A program made the position numbers and the translations under genes. Positions 1 through 6,805 of a DNA stretch of 20,609 nt are shown here, piece after piece. Under the pieces are notes generated by a model that did not search any database, was not told the origin of the DNA, and worked only from the letters and a program-made list of their open reading frames with translations. Location: assembly GCA_035762175.1 (NCBI GenBank), contig DASTPP010000003.1, positions 1-20,609 on the forward strand, in the 5' to 3' direction. The stretch is from DASTPP01 sp035762175. Its GTDB lineage: Bacteria > Myxococcota_A > Polyangia > Polyangiales > Polyangiaceae. The number at the start of each line of letters is the position of its first letter. Within the stretch, counting starts at the first letter, position 1.

Positions 1-141
1 GCCACCTGCACACGCCCGAAATCGTGGCGCTGCGGCGCACCGTGACCGGCACGAGCGCGGTCTGGCCGACGGCCTCGATCGCGCTGCGCGCCCGGTACGT
101 CTGGCTCGACGGCCGGGGCAATGAGTCGGTCTCCGCGTGGA
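1..141. repeat. Terminal overlap, left copy (circle closure)
   Basis: Bases 1-141 match bases 20469-20609 without a difference, ending exactly at the window's last base. The repeat lies in the middle of one reading frame, which is maintained through the join. This is the signature of a circular contig and not of a biological terminal repeat, so the unique molecule is 20,468 bp. Confidence 0.95.
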
Positions 142-1502
142 GCCTGCCGAGCCAGATCGCGACGCCGACCGCCGCCGCGAACACCCGGGTCGACGTGTAC
201 GTTCGCAACCCGCTCGCCTGGCCGAGCCTGGTGGCGCGCCGGCCGCTGATCGAGCTGGCCGTGCAGACGGTGGTCGGCGGGCCGTTCGTCCGGGCAAACC
301 CGGTGGACGTCGGCACCGGCGCAGACCCCAGCTCGCAGACGATCGCGGTCGGGTTCCAGACGACGACGGCGCTCGGCCTGCGCGCCGGCGACGTCACCGC
401 CGATTTGGTCGACACCAACGCGCTGCCGAACGACCCGCCGGCCTGCGCGTCGTACGTCGCGGCGGGCCGGTCGCGGTGGCTGCTGGTCAGCCCCGAAGAC
501 AACGCGGTCTACTACAGCAAGCCGGCGGTGCAAGGCGTCTTGCCGGAGTGGTCGCTGGCGCTCCTGCTGACCCCGAGCGAGTCGGCCGGGCGGCCCGTGG
601 CCGCGTTCGAGTTCGGCGACCGGATCATCCTGCTCGGCGACCGCGGGGCCAGCTTCTACGTCGGCGACGGCCGCGACGCCAACGGCGACGGCGCCGACTT
701 CGCCGGGCCGTTCGAGGCCGCGTCGGGGCACGGGTGCGTCTCCGGCTCGAGCGTCTGCCAGACGCCGGACGTGGTCTTCTGGCGCACCCGCCACACGATC
801 GTCGCCTTCGACGGGCAGCGCGCCACCCCGGTGGGTCGCGACGCGCAAGACGCGCTCGACGCGTTCCCCCACACGCTCGCCTGCGACTACGCGCCGGACC
901 TCAACGCGGCGGTCTGGCTTGTGGCCGACGACGCCGGGCGTCGCGCCGCGCTGCTCTACGACCTCACGCACCAAGCCTGGATGACGTGGCCGCTGCCGAC
1001 GCTCGCCGGCGCCGACGGCCTCAGCCCGGCCGGGGACGTCGCGGCGGACGTCGGCGGGCTCTTCGTGGTCGGCGGCGGGCGCGTCAACGCCTACGACCTC
1101 GACGACTCGGACGACGGCCAAGACTCGTTCGGCTACCCGCAGGGCCTGATCCGTACACAGGCCGTCCGCCTCTCGGCCGTATCGGGCTACCAGCGCGCCG
1201 CGTCGGTTCTGTTCACGTTCGACTCGAACGACGCGGCCAACTTCATTCGGGTGCGCCTGATCCGCGACGGCCGCACGCTGGACGGCCCGTTCATGTCCGG
1301 CCCGCTCGGCAAGGGGCTCAACCGTGCCCGCTTCGTCATTCCGGCGCAGTTTCAGCAGTGCTCGTCAATCGCGATCCAGATCGAAGATGCCGAGCCGGGC
1401 GACCCCGACACGGCGCCCGCCGGCGTGTCGATTCTCGGCGTGACGCTCGAGGCGACCGTGGACACCGCCGGCGCGACGTTGCCGGCGGCGCTGACGTTCT
1501 GA
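1..1502 (+). CDS. Phage structural (head stabilisation/plug-like) protein, C-terminal part
   Basis: This is the C-terminal part of the 1066-aa protein that begins at ATG 18770 and passes through the circle join; the first whole codon here is at base 3 and the stop is TGA 1500-1502. The half visible here has the pattern of large podovirus virion proteins of the P22 gp10-like packaged-DNA stabilisation type: a short stretch on serial display of values (SRWLLVSPEDNAVYYSKP), a turn with a glycine-rich 'damage check' strand (GDRIILLGDRGASFYVGDG), a GCVSGSSV segment followed by DVVFWRTRHTIVAFDG, and ALLYDLTHQAWMTWPLP. These are the repeating strands of a beta-propeller. The C-terminal 130 residues look like a beta-sandwich. 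The family assignment is from motif memory, not a search. The convergent lipoprotein gene ends 10 bases downstream. Confidence 0.7.
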   Translation, partial: HLHTPEIVALRRTVTGTSAVWPTASIALRARYVWLDGRGNESVSAWSLPSQIATPTAAANTRVDVYVRNPLAWPSLVARRPLIELAVQTVVGGPFVRANPVDVGTGADPSSQTIAVGFQTTTALGLRAGDVTADLVDTNALPNDPPACASYVAAGRSRWLLVSPEDNAVYYSKPAVQGVLPEWSLALLLTPSESAGRPVAAFEFGDRIILLGDRGASFYVGDGRDANGDGADFAGPFEAASGHGCVSGSSVCQTPDVVFWRTRHTIVAFDGQRATPVGRDAQDALDAFPHTLACDYAPDLNAAVWLVADDAGRRAALLYDLTHQAWMTWPLPTLAGADGLSPAGDVAADVGGLFVVGGGRVNAYDLDDSDDGQDSFGYPQGLIRTQAVRLSAVSGYQRAASVLFTFDSNDAANFIRVRLIRDGRTLDGPFMSGPLGKGLNRARFVIPAQFQQCSSIAIQIEDAEPGDPDTAPAGVSILGVTLEATVDTAGATLPAALTF

Positions 1503-1512
1503 CGGCGCCCGC

Positions 1513-2199
1513 CTACGGCTCTAGGCGCTCGACCGTCGCGCCGAGAAACTCGGCGGCGGGCACTTCGGCGCCGACCGCAAAGACGTTCGGGCCGGCGCCT
1601 TCGACGTACTGACACGCGCCGGGCGTGCCCTGGTAGACCGGCACGATGCCGAGCGGCGGCGCGGGCGTCACCTGCGGGCCCTTGCGAAAGACGCGCTTGC
1701 CCGCCGAGCACGCGCCCGGGGCGGCCACTTCGATGTAGGCGAAGTTCGCCGCGTCGCAGGCGAGCGACGGAAGCGCCACGGCCGGCGTCGAGCAACCCGC
1801 GTCGGCGTAGAGACCGGCGTGAGCAACGGCGTTCGTCGGCAGGCAGCGCACAGCGCCATCGGCGGCCGGCTGGTAGGTGCACTCTTCGCCGCGCGTCGTG
1901 TCGAACCATCGCCCGGTCGGATGCTGCGAGCCGTCGGCGCCCCGATACACCACGGCGCGCAAGCGGCTGCCGCTGTGCACGAGCCGGGGCCTTGCCGGGG
2001 CCCCGCCCGCCCCGGCGCCGCCCGCGCCGGGCGAGCCCGCCTCAGGCTGCCCGGCCGCCCCGGCGAAGCCCGCCGAGCCCTGCGCCGCCGCGGCGCCGTC
2101 GCCACCCTCGCCCCCGGCGGCGCCGGGCGCGTCTGAGCCCCGCTCGGCGCACGCCACCAGCCCCGCCACCAGCCCCAACGCTCCGATCGTCTTGCGCAT
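1513..2199 (-). CDS. Lipoprotein with Gly/Ala linker and Cys-rich domain
   Basis: The 228-aa product starts MRKTIGALGLVAGLVAC: a short signal peptide with a lipobox (LVAC) and the lipidated Cys at residue 17. Residues 18-70 are a low-complexity Gly/Ala/Pro tether. The rest is a compact domain with about seven Cys, beginning around SGSRLRAVVYRGADGS and containing GRWFDTTRGEECTYQ and GAVRCLP. I associate this tether plus domain with surface lipoproteins of Myxococcota; their function is unknown to me. The start is preceded by GAGGGTGG at a suitable distance. It converges on the phage structural gene with a 10-base gap. On a phage-like element an exported lipoprotein may act in superinfection exclusion or surface conversion, but nothing in the sequence proves this. 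Confidence 0.75.
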   Translation of the reverse strand: MRKTIGALGLVAGLVACAERGSDAPGAAGGEGGDGAAAAQGSAGFAGAAGQPEAGSPGAGGAGAGGAPARPRLVHSGSRLRAVVYRGADGSQHPTGRWFDTTRGEECTYQPAADGAVRCLPTNAVAHAGLYADAGCSTPAVALPSLACDAANFAYIEVAAPGACSAGKRVFRKGPQVTPAPPLGIVPVYQGTPGACQYVEGAGPNVFAVGAEVPAAEFLGATVERLEP

Positions 2200-2252
2200 G
2201 GTCCACCCTCGACGGGCCAGCCTAGGCCCGACCTCACTACCTCGGCCACCGA

Positions 2253-2268
2253 GAAGCGCTAGCGCTTC
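2253..2268. repeat. 16-bp perfect palindrome over a stop codon
   Basis: GAAGCGCTAGCGCTTC is its own reverse complement. The TAG in its centre (minus strand, 2259-2261) is the stop of the 117-aa gene. There is no T-run on either side, so it is not a textbook intrinsic terminator; it could be an mRNA 3' hairpin or a protein site. Confidence 0.6.
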
Positions 2269-2612
2269 GCCCTGGGCTTCGCGGCGCCCGTTGCCTTTGA
2301 TGACTTCTTCGCGTTCGGCGCAACGAAGGGCTCGGCCAGCGCGCGCAGCTCGGCGCGGCGGGCCTTGCTGGCGCCCTCGACCTCGGCGGCGAGCTCGGCC
2401 AGGGCGAGCGCCACGGCGAGACTGCGCCCCCGCTCGGCCCCGCCGGGCAGCCCGAGCCGTTCGGCGATGACCGGGGCCAGCGCCCAGACCGAGGCGGGCA
2501 GCGTGAGCTTGACGTGCGGGCGCCCGCTGGCGGCGCGTTCGGCGTCTGCCTCGCCGGCCCAGCCCCCGGCGGGGCGGGCGGCGTTGCGGCGGGGGGGTCG
2601 GGCGGCGGCCAT
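2259..2612 (-). CDS. Small basic protein, possible RHH-like DNA binder
   Basis: The 117-aa protein has a basic, Ala/Arg-rich N-terminus (1-30), a central segment with a possible beta strand then two helices (HVKLTLPASVWALAPVIAER at about 33-52, then SLAVALALAELAAEVEGA) and a Lys/Arg-rich tail ending KPRAKR. The strand-helix-helix order resembles a ribbon-helix-helix fold, but the match is weak. ATG 2612 follows the stop of the upstream gene by 7 bases with AGTAGG before it, so the two are probably cotranscribed. The tail suggests nucleic-acid binding. I do not recognise a family. Confidence 0.6.
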   Translation of the reverse strand: MAAARPPRRNAARPAGGWAGEADAERAASGRPHVKLTLPASVWALAPVIAERLGLPGGAERGRSLAVALALAELAAEVEGASKARRAELRALAEPFVAPNAKKSSKATGAAKPRAKR

Positions 2613-2619
2613 GCCCGGC

Positions 2620-2826
2620 CTACTCGCTCCGGGCGAAGCGGCGGAGCCACCTCGGTACCTGTTCGCGGGGCGTGCCGGCGTCCAGGTGGAGGCGGCGCAT
2701 CCGGCGCGCGGCGAGCGTCACGCCCGTCGCGTCGCCGGCCTTCTGGGCGGCGCGGAAAGCCATCCAGGCGGGTTCCCAATCGGCGGCGGCAATGAACGGG
2801 TCGGGCGGCGGTTCTGCAGTGGGCAT
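2620..2826 (-). CDS. Small hypothetical protein (68 aa)
   Basis: The short product begins MPTAEPPPDPFIAAADW and continues with helical, charged sequence (AWMAFRAAQKAGDATGVTLA) ending in RWLRRFARSE. It has no signal peptide or membrane segment. There is no clear Shine-Dalgarno sequence before ATG 2826; the coding call rests on composition, the 7-base spacing to the next gene and placement in a same-strand run of small genes. I do not recognise a family. Confidence 0.5.
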   Translation of the reverse strand: MPTAEPPPDPFIAAADWEPAWMAFRAAQKAGDATGVTLAARRMRRLHLDAGTPREQVPRWLRRFARSE

Positions 2827-2898
2827 CGGGCTCTAGACTGCCCCGGGTCGGGGCTCCGGTGAAGGGTCGGCGGGCAGAGGTGAGACGACGCAGCTCCG

Positions 2899-3507
2899 CT
2901 AGAGCGGACATTCAACCGCGAGGCGCCGGCCCCACGCGCCTTCTGCAGAACGGGCCGCCGGGGCGACGTCGTTCGCCGGGGCCCCGACGGCGCGCAGCTC
3001 GAGGCGGGCGGGCCGGGGCGCCACCTTGCGCGGCCCGAGGCGGGGCGCGGCCTGCGGCGCGGGGCGGGGCCCGGCTGACGGTGCAAGCGTGGCGGCCACG
3101 CTAGCAGCCGCCGGGGTGCTCTCGGGGGCGGCGGGCGCCGGGCCTTCGGCGGGCGGGGCGACGCCGGCGAGCGCCTGGGCCTGGGCAAGCGCGGCGTGCG
3201 ACGCGAACGACAGGGCGAGGCGGCGAGCGGCCCCGTCGGCCGCGAGGGCGGGGTGACGCGCCAGCAGGCGCGCAACGAAGGCCTCGGCCCGGCGGTCGTA
3301 CTCGTCGCCGGAGATACCCAGCATTGCACACACCGCGCCGCGGCGCCGGGCGGTGGCGCCGTTCACGGAGCCGACCGGCGCGCCGGCGACGTGCCGGCCT
3401 TCGCGGTCGAACCGCACGGCGTGCGCCTCGAAATAGGCCGCGAAGCCCACCAAATGACCCTTGCCGTCTTGGGGTTTCAGAGCGGGCGCGGCGACAACAG
3501 CGAGCAT
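2899..3507 (-). CDS. Hypothetical protein with Pro/Ala-rich C-terminal half
   Basis: I place the start at ATG 3507 (202 aa, MLAVVAAPALKPQDGKGHLV) instead of the longer 3555 reading, because a good minus-strand promoter (3514-3541) lies between them. Residues 1-95 look folded, with GFAAYFEAHAVRFDREGRHV and a helical stretch around DEYDRRAEAFVARLLARHPAL. Residues 100-170 are a Pro/Ala-rich linker, followed by a basic tail. The -10 hexamer ends only 6 bases before the ATG, so the mRNA may be leaderless. I do not recognise a function. An 18-bp palindrome in the promoter spacer implies tight regulation. Confidence 0.65.
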   Translation of the reverse strand: MLAVVAAPALKPQDGKGHLVGFAAYFEAHAVRFDREGRHVAGAPVGSVNGATARRRGAVCAMLGISGDEYDRRAEAFVARLLARHPALAADGAARRLALSFASHAALAQAQALAGVAPPAEGPAPAAPESTPAAASVAATLAPSAGPRPAPQAAPRLGPRKVAPRPARLELRAVGAPANDVAPAARSAEGAWGRRLAVECPL

Positions 3508-3513
3508 GACCGG

Positions 3514-3541
3514 AGTGTAACGCACTGGGGCCCCAGTGCAA
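3514..3541 (-). promoter_or_regulatory. Sigma70-like promoter with an operator palindrome in its spacer
   Basis: On the minus strand TTGCAC (3541-3536) is followed after 16 bases by TACACT (3519-3514), close to the -35/-10 consensus. The spacer is almost filled by the perfect 18-bp palindrome GCACTGGGGCCCCAGTGC (3522-3539). A dimeric repressor bound there would block RNA polymerase. The related TTGCACTG sequence recurs in the promoter at 4834-4862. Confidence 0.6.
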
Positions 3542-3613
3542 TCGGACAGGCGCACAAAAGCGAAAGGCCGGTCGATTCCTCGCCGGCCCCGCGCATCGCT
3601 CGACTACCCGCCG

Positions 3614-3928
3614 CTACCCGCCGCCGCGCCGACGGCGGCGCGCACGGCGCCCGCGGACCCAGGCGCGCGCCACTTCCTTAGGCCTCGGCCCGGCGGCCCA
3701 CCCCGACGGCGCGCCGGGCGCGGGTAGCAGCGCCCCCGCGCGCTTGAGCCGGCGAATGGCGCGGGAAAGCGCGAACGGACTCGCGTTGAGATCAACGCGC
3801 TCGGCCCGAGAGACCTGGAACCAGAGCATAAACGCAATCGTGGCGCGCTCGAAGGCCGTACGGCACCGGCGCAGCGCCCGGCGCTCGTTCCGCCTGCGGC
3901 GCCGCCTCACGAGCTGGGGCCGCCTCAC
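3614..3928 (-). CDS. Small basic protein with a possible winged helix-turn-helix
   Basis: The 104-aa protein starts with GTG 3928, which overlaps the TGA of the upstream gene (GTGA), a sign of translational coupling. It has a very basic N-terminus (RRRRRRNERRALRR). The middle, ATIAFMLWFQVSRAERVDLN then SPFALSRAIRRLKRAGALLP, has the helix / helix-turn-recognition-helix spacing of a small winged-helix domain. The C-terminus is again Arg-rich. DNA binding is likely; the target is unknown. High Arg could also reflect the extreme GC bias. Confidence 0.55.
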   Translation of the reverse strand: MRRPQLVRRRRRRNERRALRRCRTAFERATIAFMLWFQVSRAERVDLNASPFALSRAIRRLKRAGALLPAPGAPSGWAAGPRPKEVARAWVRGRRARRRRRGGG

Positions 3929-4254
3929 GGGCGGGCCCCCGGGGCGGCGGTGAGCCGCTCAACCACCGAAGCGACGGCGACTATGGCGCCGGCGTAGCCC
4001 TTAAGGAGTCTCGCGGCCTTGGCGGGCGCGTCGGGTTCGCCGTCGAAGTCGGCGTCAAAGACGGACGCGCGGCCCTTCGCCTCCTCGCCGGCCCTTTCCG
4101 CCAGCGTCGTGAGAAGTTCGCCCCAAGATGCCGGGTTGTCGCGATCGCGGGCGGCGTTGCCGACGGCAAGCGCCAGCTCGCCGTCTTCCAAGTCGAGCGC
4201 CAGCGTCAGAGAACGATGCAGAGCGGCCCGGGCGCCCTTTACCGTGGCCTTCAC
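3925..4254 (-). CDS. Hypothetical acidic helical protein (109 aa)
   Basis: ATG 4254 overlaps the TGA of the upstream gene (ATGA), and its own stop overlaps the next start, so it is the middle gene of a tight three-gene operon. The product is mostly helical: KGARAALHRSLTLALDLEDG, ELLTTLAERAGEEA, then an acidic FDADFDGEPDAPAKAARLLK and a C-terminal AGAIVAVASVVERL. It has no signal peptide. I do not recognise the family. Gene coupling suggests it may work with the products of 4251-4730 and 3614-3928. Confidence 0.65.
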   Translation of the reverse strand: MKATVKGARAALHRSLTLALDLEDGELALAVGNAARDRDNPASWGELLTTLAERAGEEAKGRASVFDADFDGEPDAPAKAARLLKGYAGAIVAVASVVERLTAAPGARP

Positions 4255-4730
4255 CGGTCGCTCGCCTTCCAGCCCAGCCGGGCCGCTTGGCGCTCAAGTT
4301 CGTCGGCGCCCAGCTCGATAAGGCGGGCGACGTTGCGGAAATCTTCGATCGACGTGGCGGCGACCGAGGCCGCGGTGCTCTTGCTGCGCCACGCCGCCTG
4401 GGCGACGTCGCCGAACGTGGTCGCGACGCTGGCGCCAGCTTCCGAGAGGGCCGCGGCGAGGAAGTGGATCACGTTGTCGGCCGTTCGCCCGGGCGCCGCC
4501 GCGCACGACAAGTAGCGCACGGTCGCGGCCCCCATTTCGCCGGGCTGCTCGTGGTCGACGCGGTGAGACGCTACGGCGACCAGCAGGCGGGCCAGCTCGG
4601 CCCGGTCGCGACCGACGGAGGCCGCGCGCTTCGTCTTGGCGCGGGGCTTGGGGGCCTTGGCGCGAGTGGTTCGGGCGACGGGGCGCGTGGCAGTTGACGG
4701 GCGGGGCTTAAGTTCTGCTACGTTGCTCAT
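4251..4730 (-). CDS. Hypothetical protein with histone-like Lys/Arg/Pro tail
   Basis: The 159-aa product starts MSNVAELKPRPSTATRPVAR. Residues 8-40 are rich in Lys/Arg/Pro/Ala in the style of histone H1-like or nucleoid-binding tails, and residues 42-159 form a helical domain (DRAELARLLVAVASHRVDHE, then TADNVIHFLAAALSEAGASV, SIEDFRNVARLIELGADELE). An in-frame ATG at 4742 is the alternative start, but GAAGG touches it directly; 4730 has an 11-base spacing. This is the first gene of the minus-strand operon that runs to 3614, driven from the promoter at 4834-4862. Function not recognised. Confidence 0.65.
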   Translation of the reverse strand: MSNVAELKPRPSTATRPVARTTRAKAPKPRAKTKRAASVGRDRAELARLLVAVASHRVDHEQPGEMGAATVRYLSCAAAPGRTADNVIHFLAAALSEAGASVATTFGDVAQAAWRSKSTAASVAATSIEDFRNVARLIELGADELERQAARLGWKASDR

Positions 4731-4826
4731 TGTTCGTTTCATCCTTCGCGGGGTGGCGGACACCGGCCCGGGGGCGTTACCAGCGCCTTCCGGGCCTTTT
4801 CGTTGCTGGCGCGAGAAGCGGCCAGC

Positions 4827-4870
4827 TTTTACGGTTGTATATGAATGCACGTTTCAGTGCAACCGCAAAA
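4827..4870. promoter_or_regulatory. AT-rich divergent control region with inverted repeat
   Basis: Arms TTTTACGGTTG (4827-4837) and CAACCGCAAAA (4860-4870) pair with one mismatch. Inside, TGCAC (4846-4850) and GTGCA (4857-4861) form a second dyad. This is one of the few AT-rich stretches of the molecule and lies between divergent genes starting at 4730 and 4940. It is a likely operator for both. Confidence 0.55.
4834..4862 (-). promoter_or_regulatory. Candidate promoter of the 4730-3614 operon
   Basis: On the minus strand TTGCAC (4862-4857) is followed after 17 bases by TACAAC (4839-4834), with TATACA two bases earlier as an alternative -10. The -35 region shares TTGCACTG with the promoter of the 202-aa gene at 3541. 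The leader to ATG 4730 would be about 100 bases and contains GC-rich dyads. Confidence 0.45.
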
Positions 4871-4904
4871 CCACCCGGTAAAGCGCCCGGAAATGCACCG
4901 AAGT

Positions 4905-4920
4905 TGTTTCACGTGAAACG
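4905..4920. promoter_or_regulatory. parS: parS-like ParB (Spo0J) binding site
   Basis: TGTTTCACGTGAAACG matches the bacterial chromosomal parS consensus TGTTTCACGTGAAACA at 15 of 16 bases, and its 14-bp core (4906-4919) is a perfect palindrome. This is the site loaded by CTP-dependent ParB clamps. No ParB with the usual ParB/Srx N-terminal domain is visible on the element, so the likely reader is the host's ParB. It lies about 20 bases upstream of the RHH gene at 4940. Confidence 0.8.
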
Positions 4921-4939
4921 TTAGGATAGAAGGTTGCCC

Positions 4940-5269
4940 ATGGGCAGACGGCCGAAGGAAGACAGGGACCTGGTCAAGACCGTCACGGTTGGCGTCAAGC
5001 TGACCGTGGCCGAGCGCGAAGCCCTCGATCGGCTCGTTGAGGTGCGCTCGGCGGAGCTCGCGAGGCTCACCGGCGAGCGCATCGAGGCCACGGCGAGCGG
5101 CGTGCTGCGCTGGCTCATGCTCGAGGCCGCCGCGGCGCGTGGTATCCCCACCGGAGCCGGCGAGGCTAGACCGACCGGAGCGCCCGCGCGGCCCCGCGCG
5201 ACGGCGAAGGCGCCGAAGGGCAAGCCCGCGAAGGGGCGCAAGCGAGCCGGCGGCGCCGGCCGCCCGTGA
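4940..5269 (+). CDS. Ribbon-helix-helix protein with basic tail
   Basis: I choose ATG 4940 (AGAAGG six bases upstream) over the in-frame TTG 4934. The 109-aa protein has a strand (VKTVTVGVKLTV, about 13-24), helix 1 (AEREALDRLVEVRSAEL), a turn, and helix 2 (ATASGVLRWLMLEAAAARG), the layout of CopG/Arc-type RHH regulators with a somewhat long inter-helix segment. The last 35 residues are a Lys/Arg/Pro/Ala tail like a nucleoid protein. Its gene starts just after the parS site, so it may regulate this divergent region or bind beside ParB. It is followed after 12 bases by the gene at 5282. Confidence 0.75.
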   Translation: MGRRPKEDRDLVKTVTVGVKLTVAEREALDRLVEVRSAELARLTGERIEATASGVLRWLMLEAAAARGIPTGAGEARPTGAPARPRATAKAPKGKPAKGRKRAGGAGRP

Positions 5270-5281
5270 AAGGAAACGCCG

Positions 5282-5683
5282 ATGTTCGACGTGAGAGGCT
5301 TTGAAACGCGGGGGCCCGCCGGCCGCCGCGCGCTCGACGTGGCCCGCCAGATCGAGGCCGAGGCGCCCGACCCGACCGGCCGCGTGGCCGCGGCGCTGGC
5401 CGCCGCCGAAGAGACGACGGACGGCCCGCCCGACGCGCTCGAGGCGGCGCTACTCGAGGTCGGCGCGTGCCTCTGCCGGGCGGCGGCCGAGGTCGCCCCG
5501 CGCGTCGCCCCGGCCGAGCGGCCCCGCTACGTGCGCAACGTCGCCGGCGCGCTCTCGCTCGTCGCCGCCGGGGTCGACAAGGCGCGCGAGTGGACCGCCC
5601 ACCTTGAGAGGAAGGCCGCGAAGGCGAGACAACGCGGCGGCCGGGCGCAGAAGCGGCGCGCGGCGCGGGCCGGGCAGCCGTAG
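5282..5683 (+). CDS. Hypothetical helical protein (133 aa)
   Basis: ATG 5282 is preceded by AAAGGAA that overlaps the end of the RHH gene, so the two form an operon. The product is mainly helical and acidic up to residue 105 (ALDVARQIEAEAPDPTGRVA, ALEAALLEVGACLCRAAAEV, AERPRYVRNVAGALSLVAAG) and ends in a very basic tail (KAAKARQRGGRAQKRR). The helical-core-plus-basic-tail plan is shared with several other small proteins here. It is convergent with the resolvase. No family recognised. Confidence 0.65.
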   Translation: MFDVRGFETRGPAGRRALDVARQIEAEAPDPTGRVAAALAAAEETTDGPPDALEAALLEVGACLCRAAAEVAPRVAPAERPRYVRNVAGALSLVAAGVDKAREWTAHLERKAAKARQRGGRAQKRRAARAGQP

Positions 5684-5711
5684 GCCTGCGGTCGGGCGCG
5701 GCGCCCGGGCG

Positions 5712-5743
5712 GCGTCCAGACGTCCAGGCGTTCGAGCGTCCAG
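5712..5743. repeat. Four 8-bp repeats between convergent genes
   Basis: Units in register: GCGTCCAG, ACGTCCAG, GCGTTCGA, GCGTCCAG. The same unit (ACGTCCAG) occurs at 9541-9548 and 17977-17984, both intergenic. They lie in the 110-base gap between the stop at 5683 and the resolvase stop at 5795. No clear terminator is seen in that gap. Confidence 0.6.
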
Positions 5744-5794
5744 GCAGAGGCGCCGCCCGCGCTACGAAGTCCGCAGCGCGCGGCGCGCCCTGGG

Positions 5795-6595
5795 CTAGCC
5801 CTCGGCGCGGGCCGGGGCCTCATCCGTCGTGCCGAGCAAGCGGGCCCGGGCGGCGGCGAGTCGATCGCTCGTCTTCGGCGGGGCCGGCTCGCGCTTGCCG
5901 TCGATGAGCCGGCGCACGACGACGGGCGACCACGCGGCGGCGCGCCGGGGCCGGTGGCCTTCGGCCAGCAGCTCGGCGCCGATCGCCCGGAGCGTGAGGC
6001 GCTTGGCCCGGAGCGCCCGCGCCCGCTCGGCCGCGGCGAGCTCGGCGGCGTCGGCCTCGATCTGCTTGGAATCGGCCACCCGCCGGCGGCCGTACGCGGG
6101 CTCTGACGCGTAGATCCGCCCTTGCGCGTTCGCTCGCGCCCGGCCGCCCTGCAGGCGCTCTTTGATCGTGGCGTGCTCGAGCTCGGCAAACGAGGCCAGG
6201 ATGCTCGTCAACAGCTTGAGCAGCGTCGCGCCCATGCCTGAGCCCGAGTCGATGCCGTCGGCGATCGCGACGACGCGCACCCGGGCATCGAGCAGAAGAG
6301 CGAGCGCCTCTTGCACGTCGAGCGCGTTCCGGCCGAGCCGGTCGAGCTTGTAGACGACCAGCGCCGCGCCGTCGCCGGCGAGCACGGCGGCGCGCATCGC
6401 TGCCCGAAGGCCGGGCCGGTCGGCCTTCATGCCGCTGACCCCTTCGTCGGTGAACAGCTCGGGCGCGTCGTAGCCCGCGAACTGACACCACCCCCGGATT
6501 CTTTCGCCCTGCATACCTAGGCCGTCGCCGTCTTTCACCTGACCCAGTGTGCTTACACGCGTGTACCCGAACGCTTTTCGAGCCGTCTCGCCCAT
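5795..6595 (-). CDS. Serine recombinase (resolvase/invertase family)
   Basis: The 266-aa protein catalyses DNA strand exchange through a serine-DNA link. It starts GYTRVSTLGQ (residues 10-19) with the nucleophile Ser15, followed by the family's LxMQxERIRGWC, the DEGVSGMKADRPGL segment (about 50-63), VVYKLDRLGRN (81-90) with its catalytic Arg, and the long E helix (LASFAELEHATIKERLQGGR). A short recombinase region follows with a helix-turn-helix (LTLRAIGAELLAEGHRPRRA then WSPVVVRRLI). At this length it fits the resolvase group with a small extra C-terminal part, not the large integrases. I take ATG 6595 (AGAGG before it) over the longer 6640 reading. On a circular low-copy element it probably resolves dimers; res-like sites lie just upstream. 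Confidence 0.92.
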   Translation of the reverse strand: MGETARKAFGYTRVSTLGQVKDGDGLGMQGERIRGWCQFAGYDAPELFTDEGVSGMKADRPGLRAAMRAAVLAGDGAALVVYKLDRLGRNALDVQEALALLLDARVRVVAIADGIDSGSGMGATLLKLLTSILASFAELEHATIKERLQGGRARANAQGRIYASEPAYGRRRVADSKQIEADAAELAAAERARALRAKRLTLRAIGAELLAEGHRPRRAAAWSPVVVRRLIDGKREPAPPKTSDRLAAARARLLGTTDEAPARAEG

Positions 6596-6643
6596 GCCGC
6601 TGGCCTCTGCCCGGAGCGTAGCGCGGCCGAGCCGAATCACCTA

Positions 6644-6667
6644 GTTACCGCTTGTCGAAGCGGTAAC
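6644..6667. repeat. 24-bp dyad, candidate recombination crossover site
   Basis: Arms GTTACCGCTT (6644-6653) and AAGCGGTAAC (6658-6667) are perfect inverted copies around the 4-base centre GTCG. It sits about 50 bases upstream of the resolvase start. Size and symmetry suit a dimer binding site. As an RNA hairpin it lacks a U-run, so a terminator is less likely. Confidence 0.5.
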
Positions 6668-6805
6668 AGACAGGGCCGGCGCCCGCCGAGTGCAACCCCA
6701 TGACGCGCCCGGGCAGGCGCACACGCACAGGCGGGCGCGTTGGCCTGCGAAAAAACCCCCGGCCGGCCGCCCCGCTCGCCGCGCCCGGAGCAGTCGGGTG
6801 CGTGA

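Noticed and set aside
1..141. Terminal repeat as a transposon end, LTR or phage terminal redundancy
   Set aside because: It falls in the middle of one gene whose frame continues through the join, and its length equals a common assembler k; an assembly overlap is simpler.
2253..2268. Palindrome as an intrinsic terminator
   Set aside because: Neither side has a T-run, so only the symmetry is reported.
5795..6595. Resolvase as a transposase or phage integrase with an integrated prophage
   Set aside because: Its short length fits a resolvase, there is no attL/attR, and the molecule is closed and circular.
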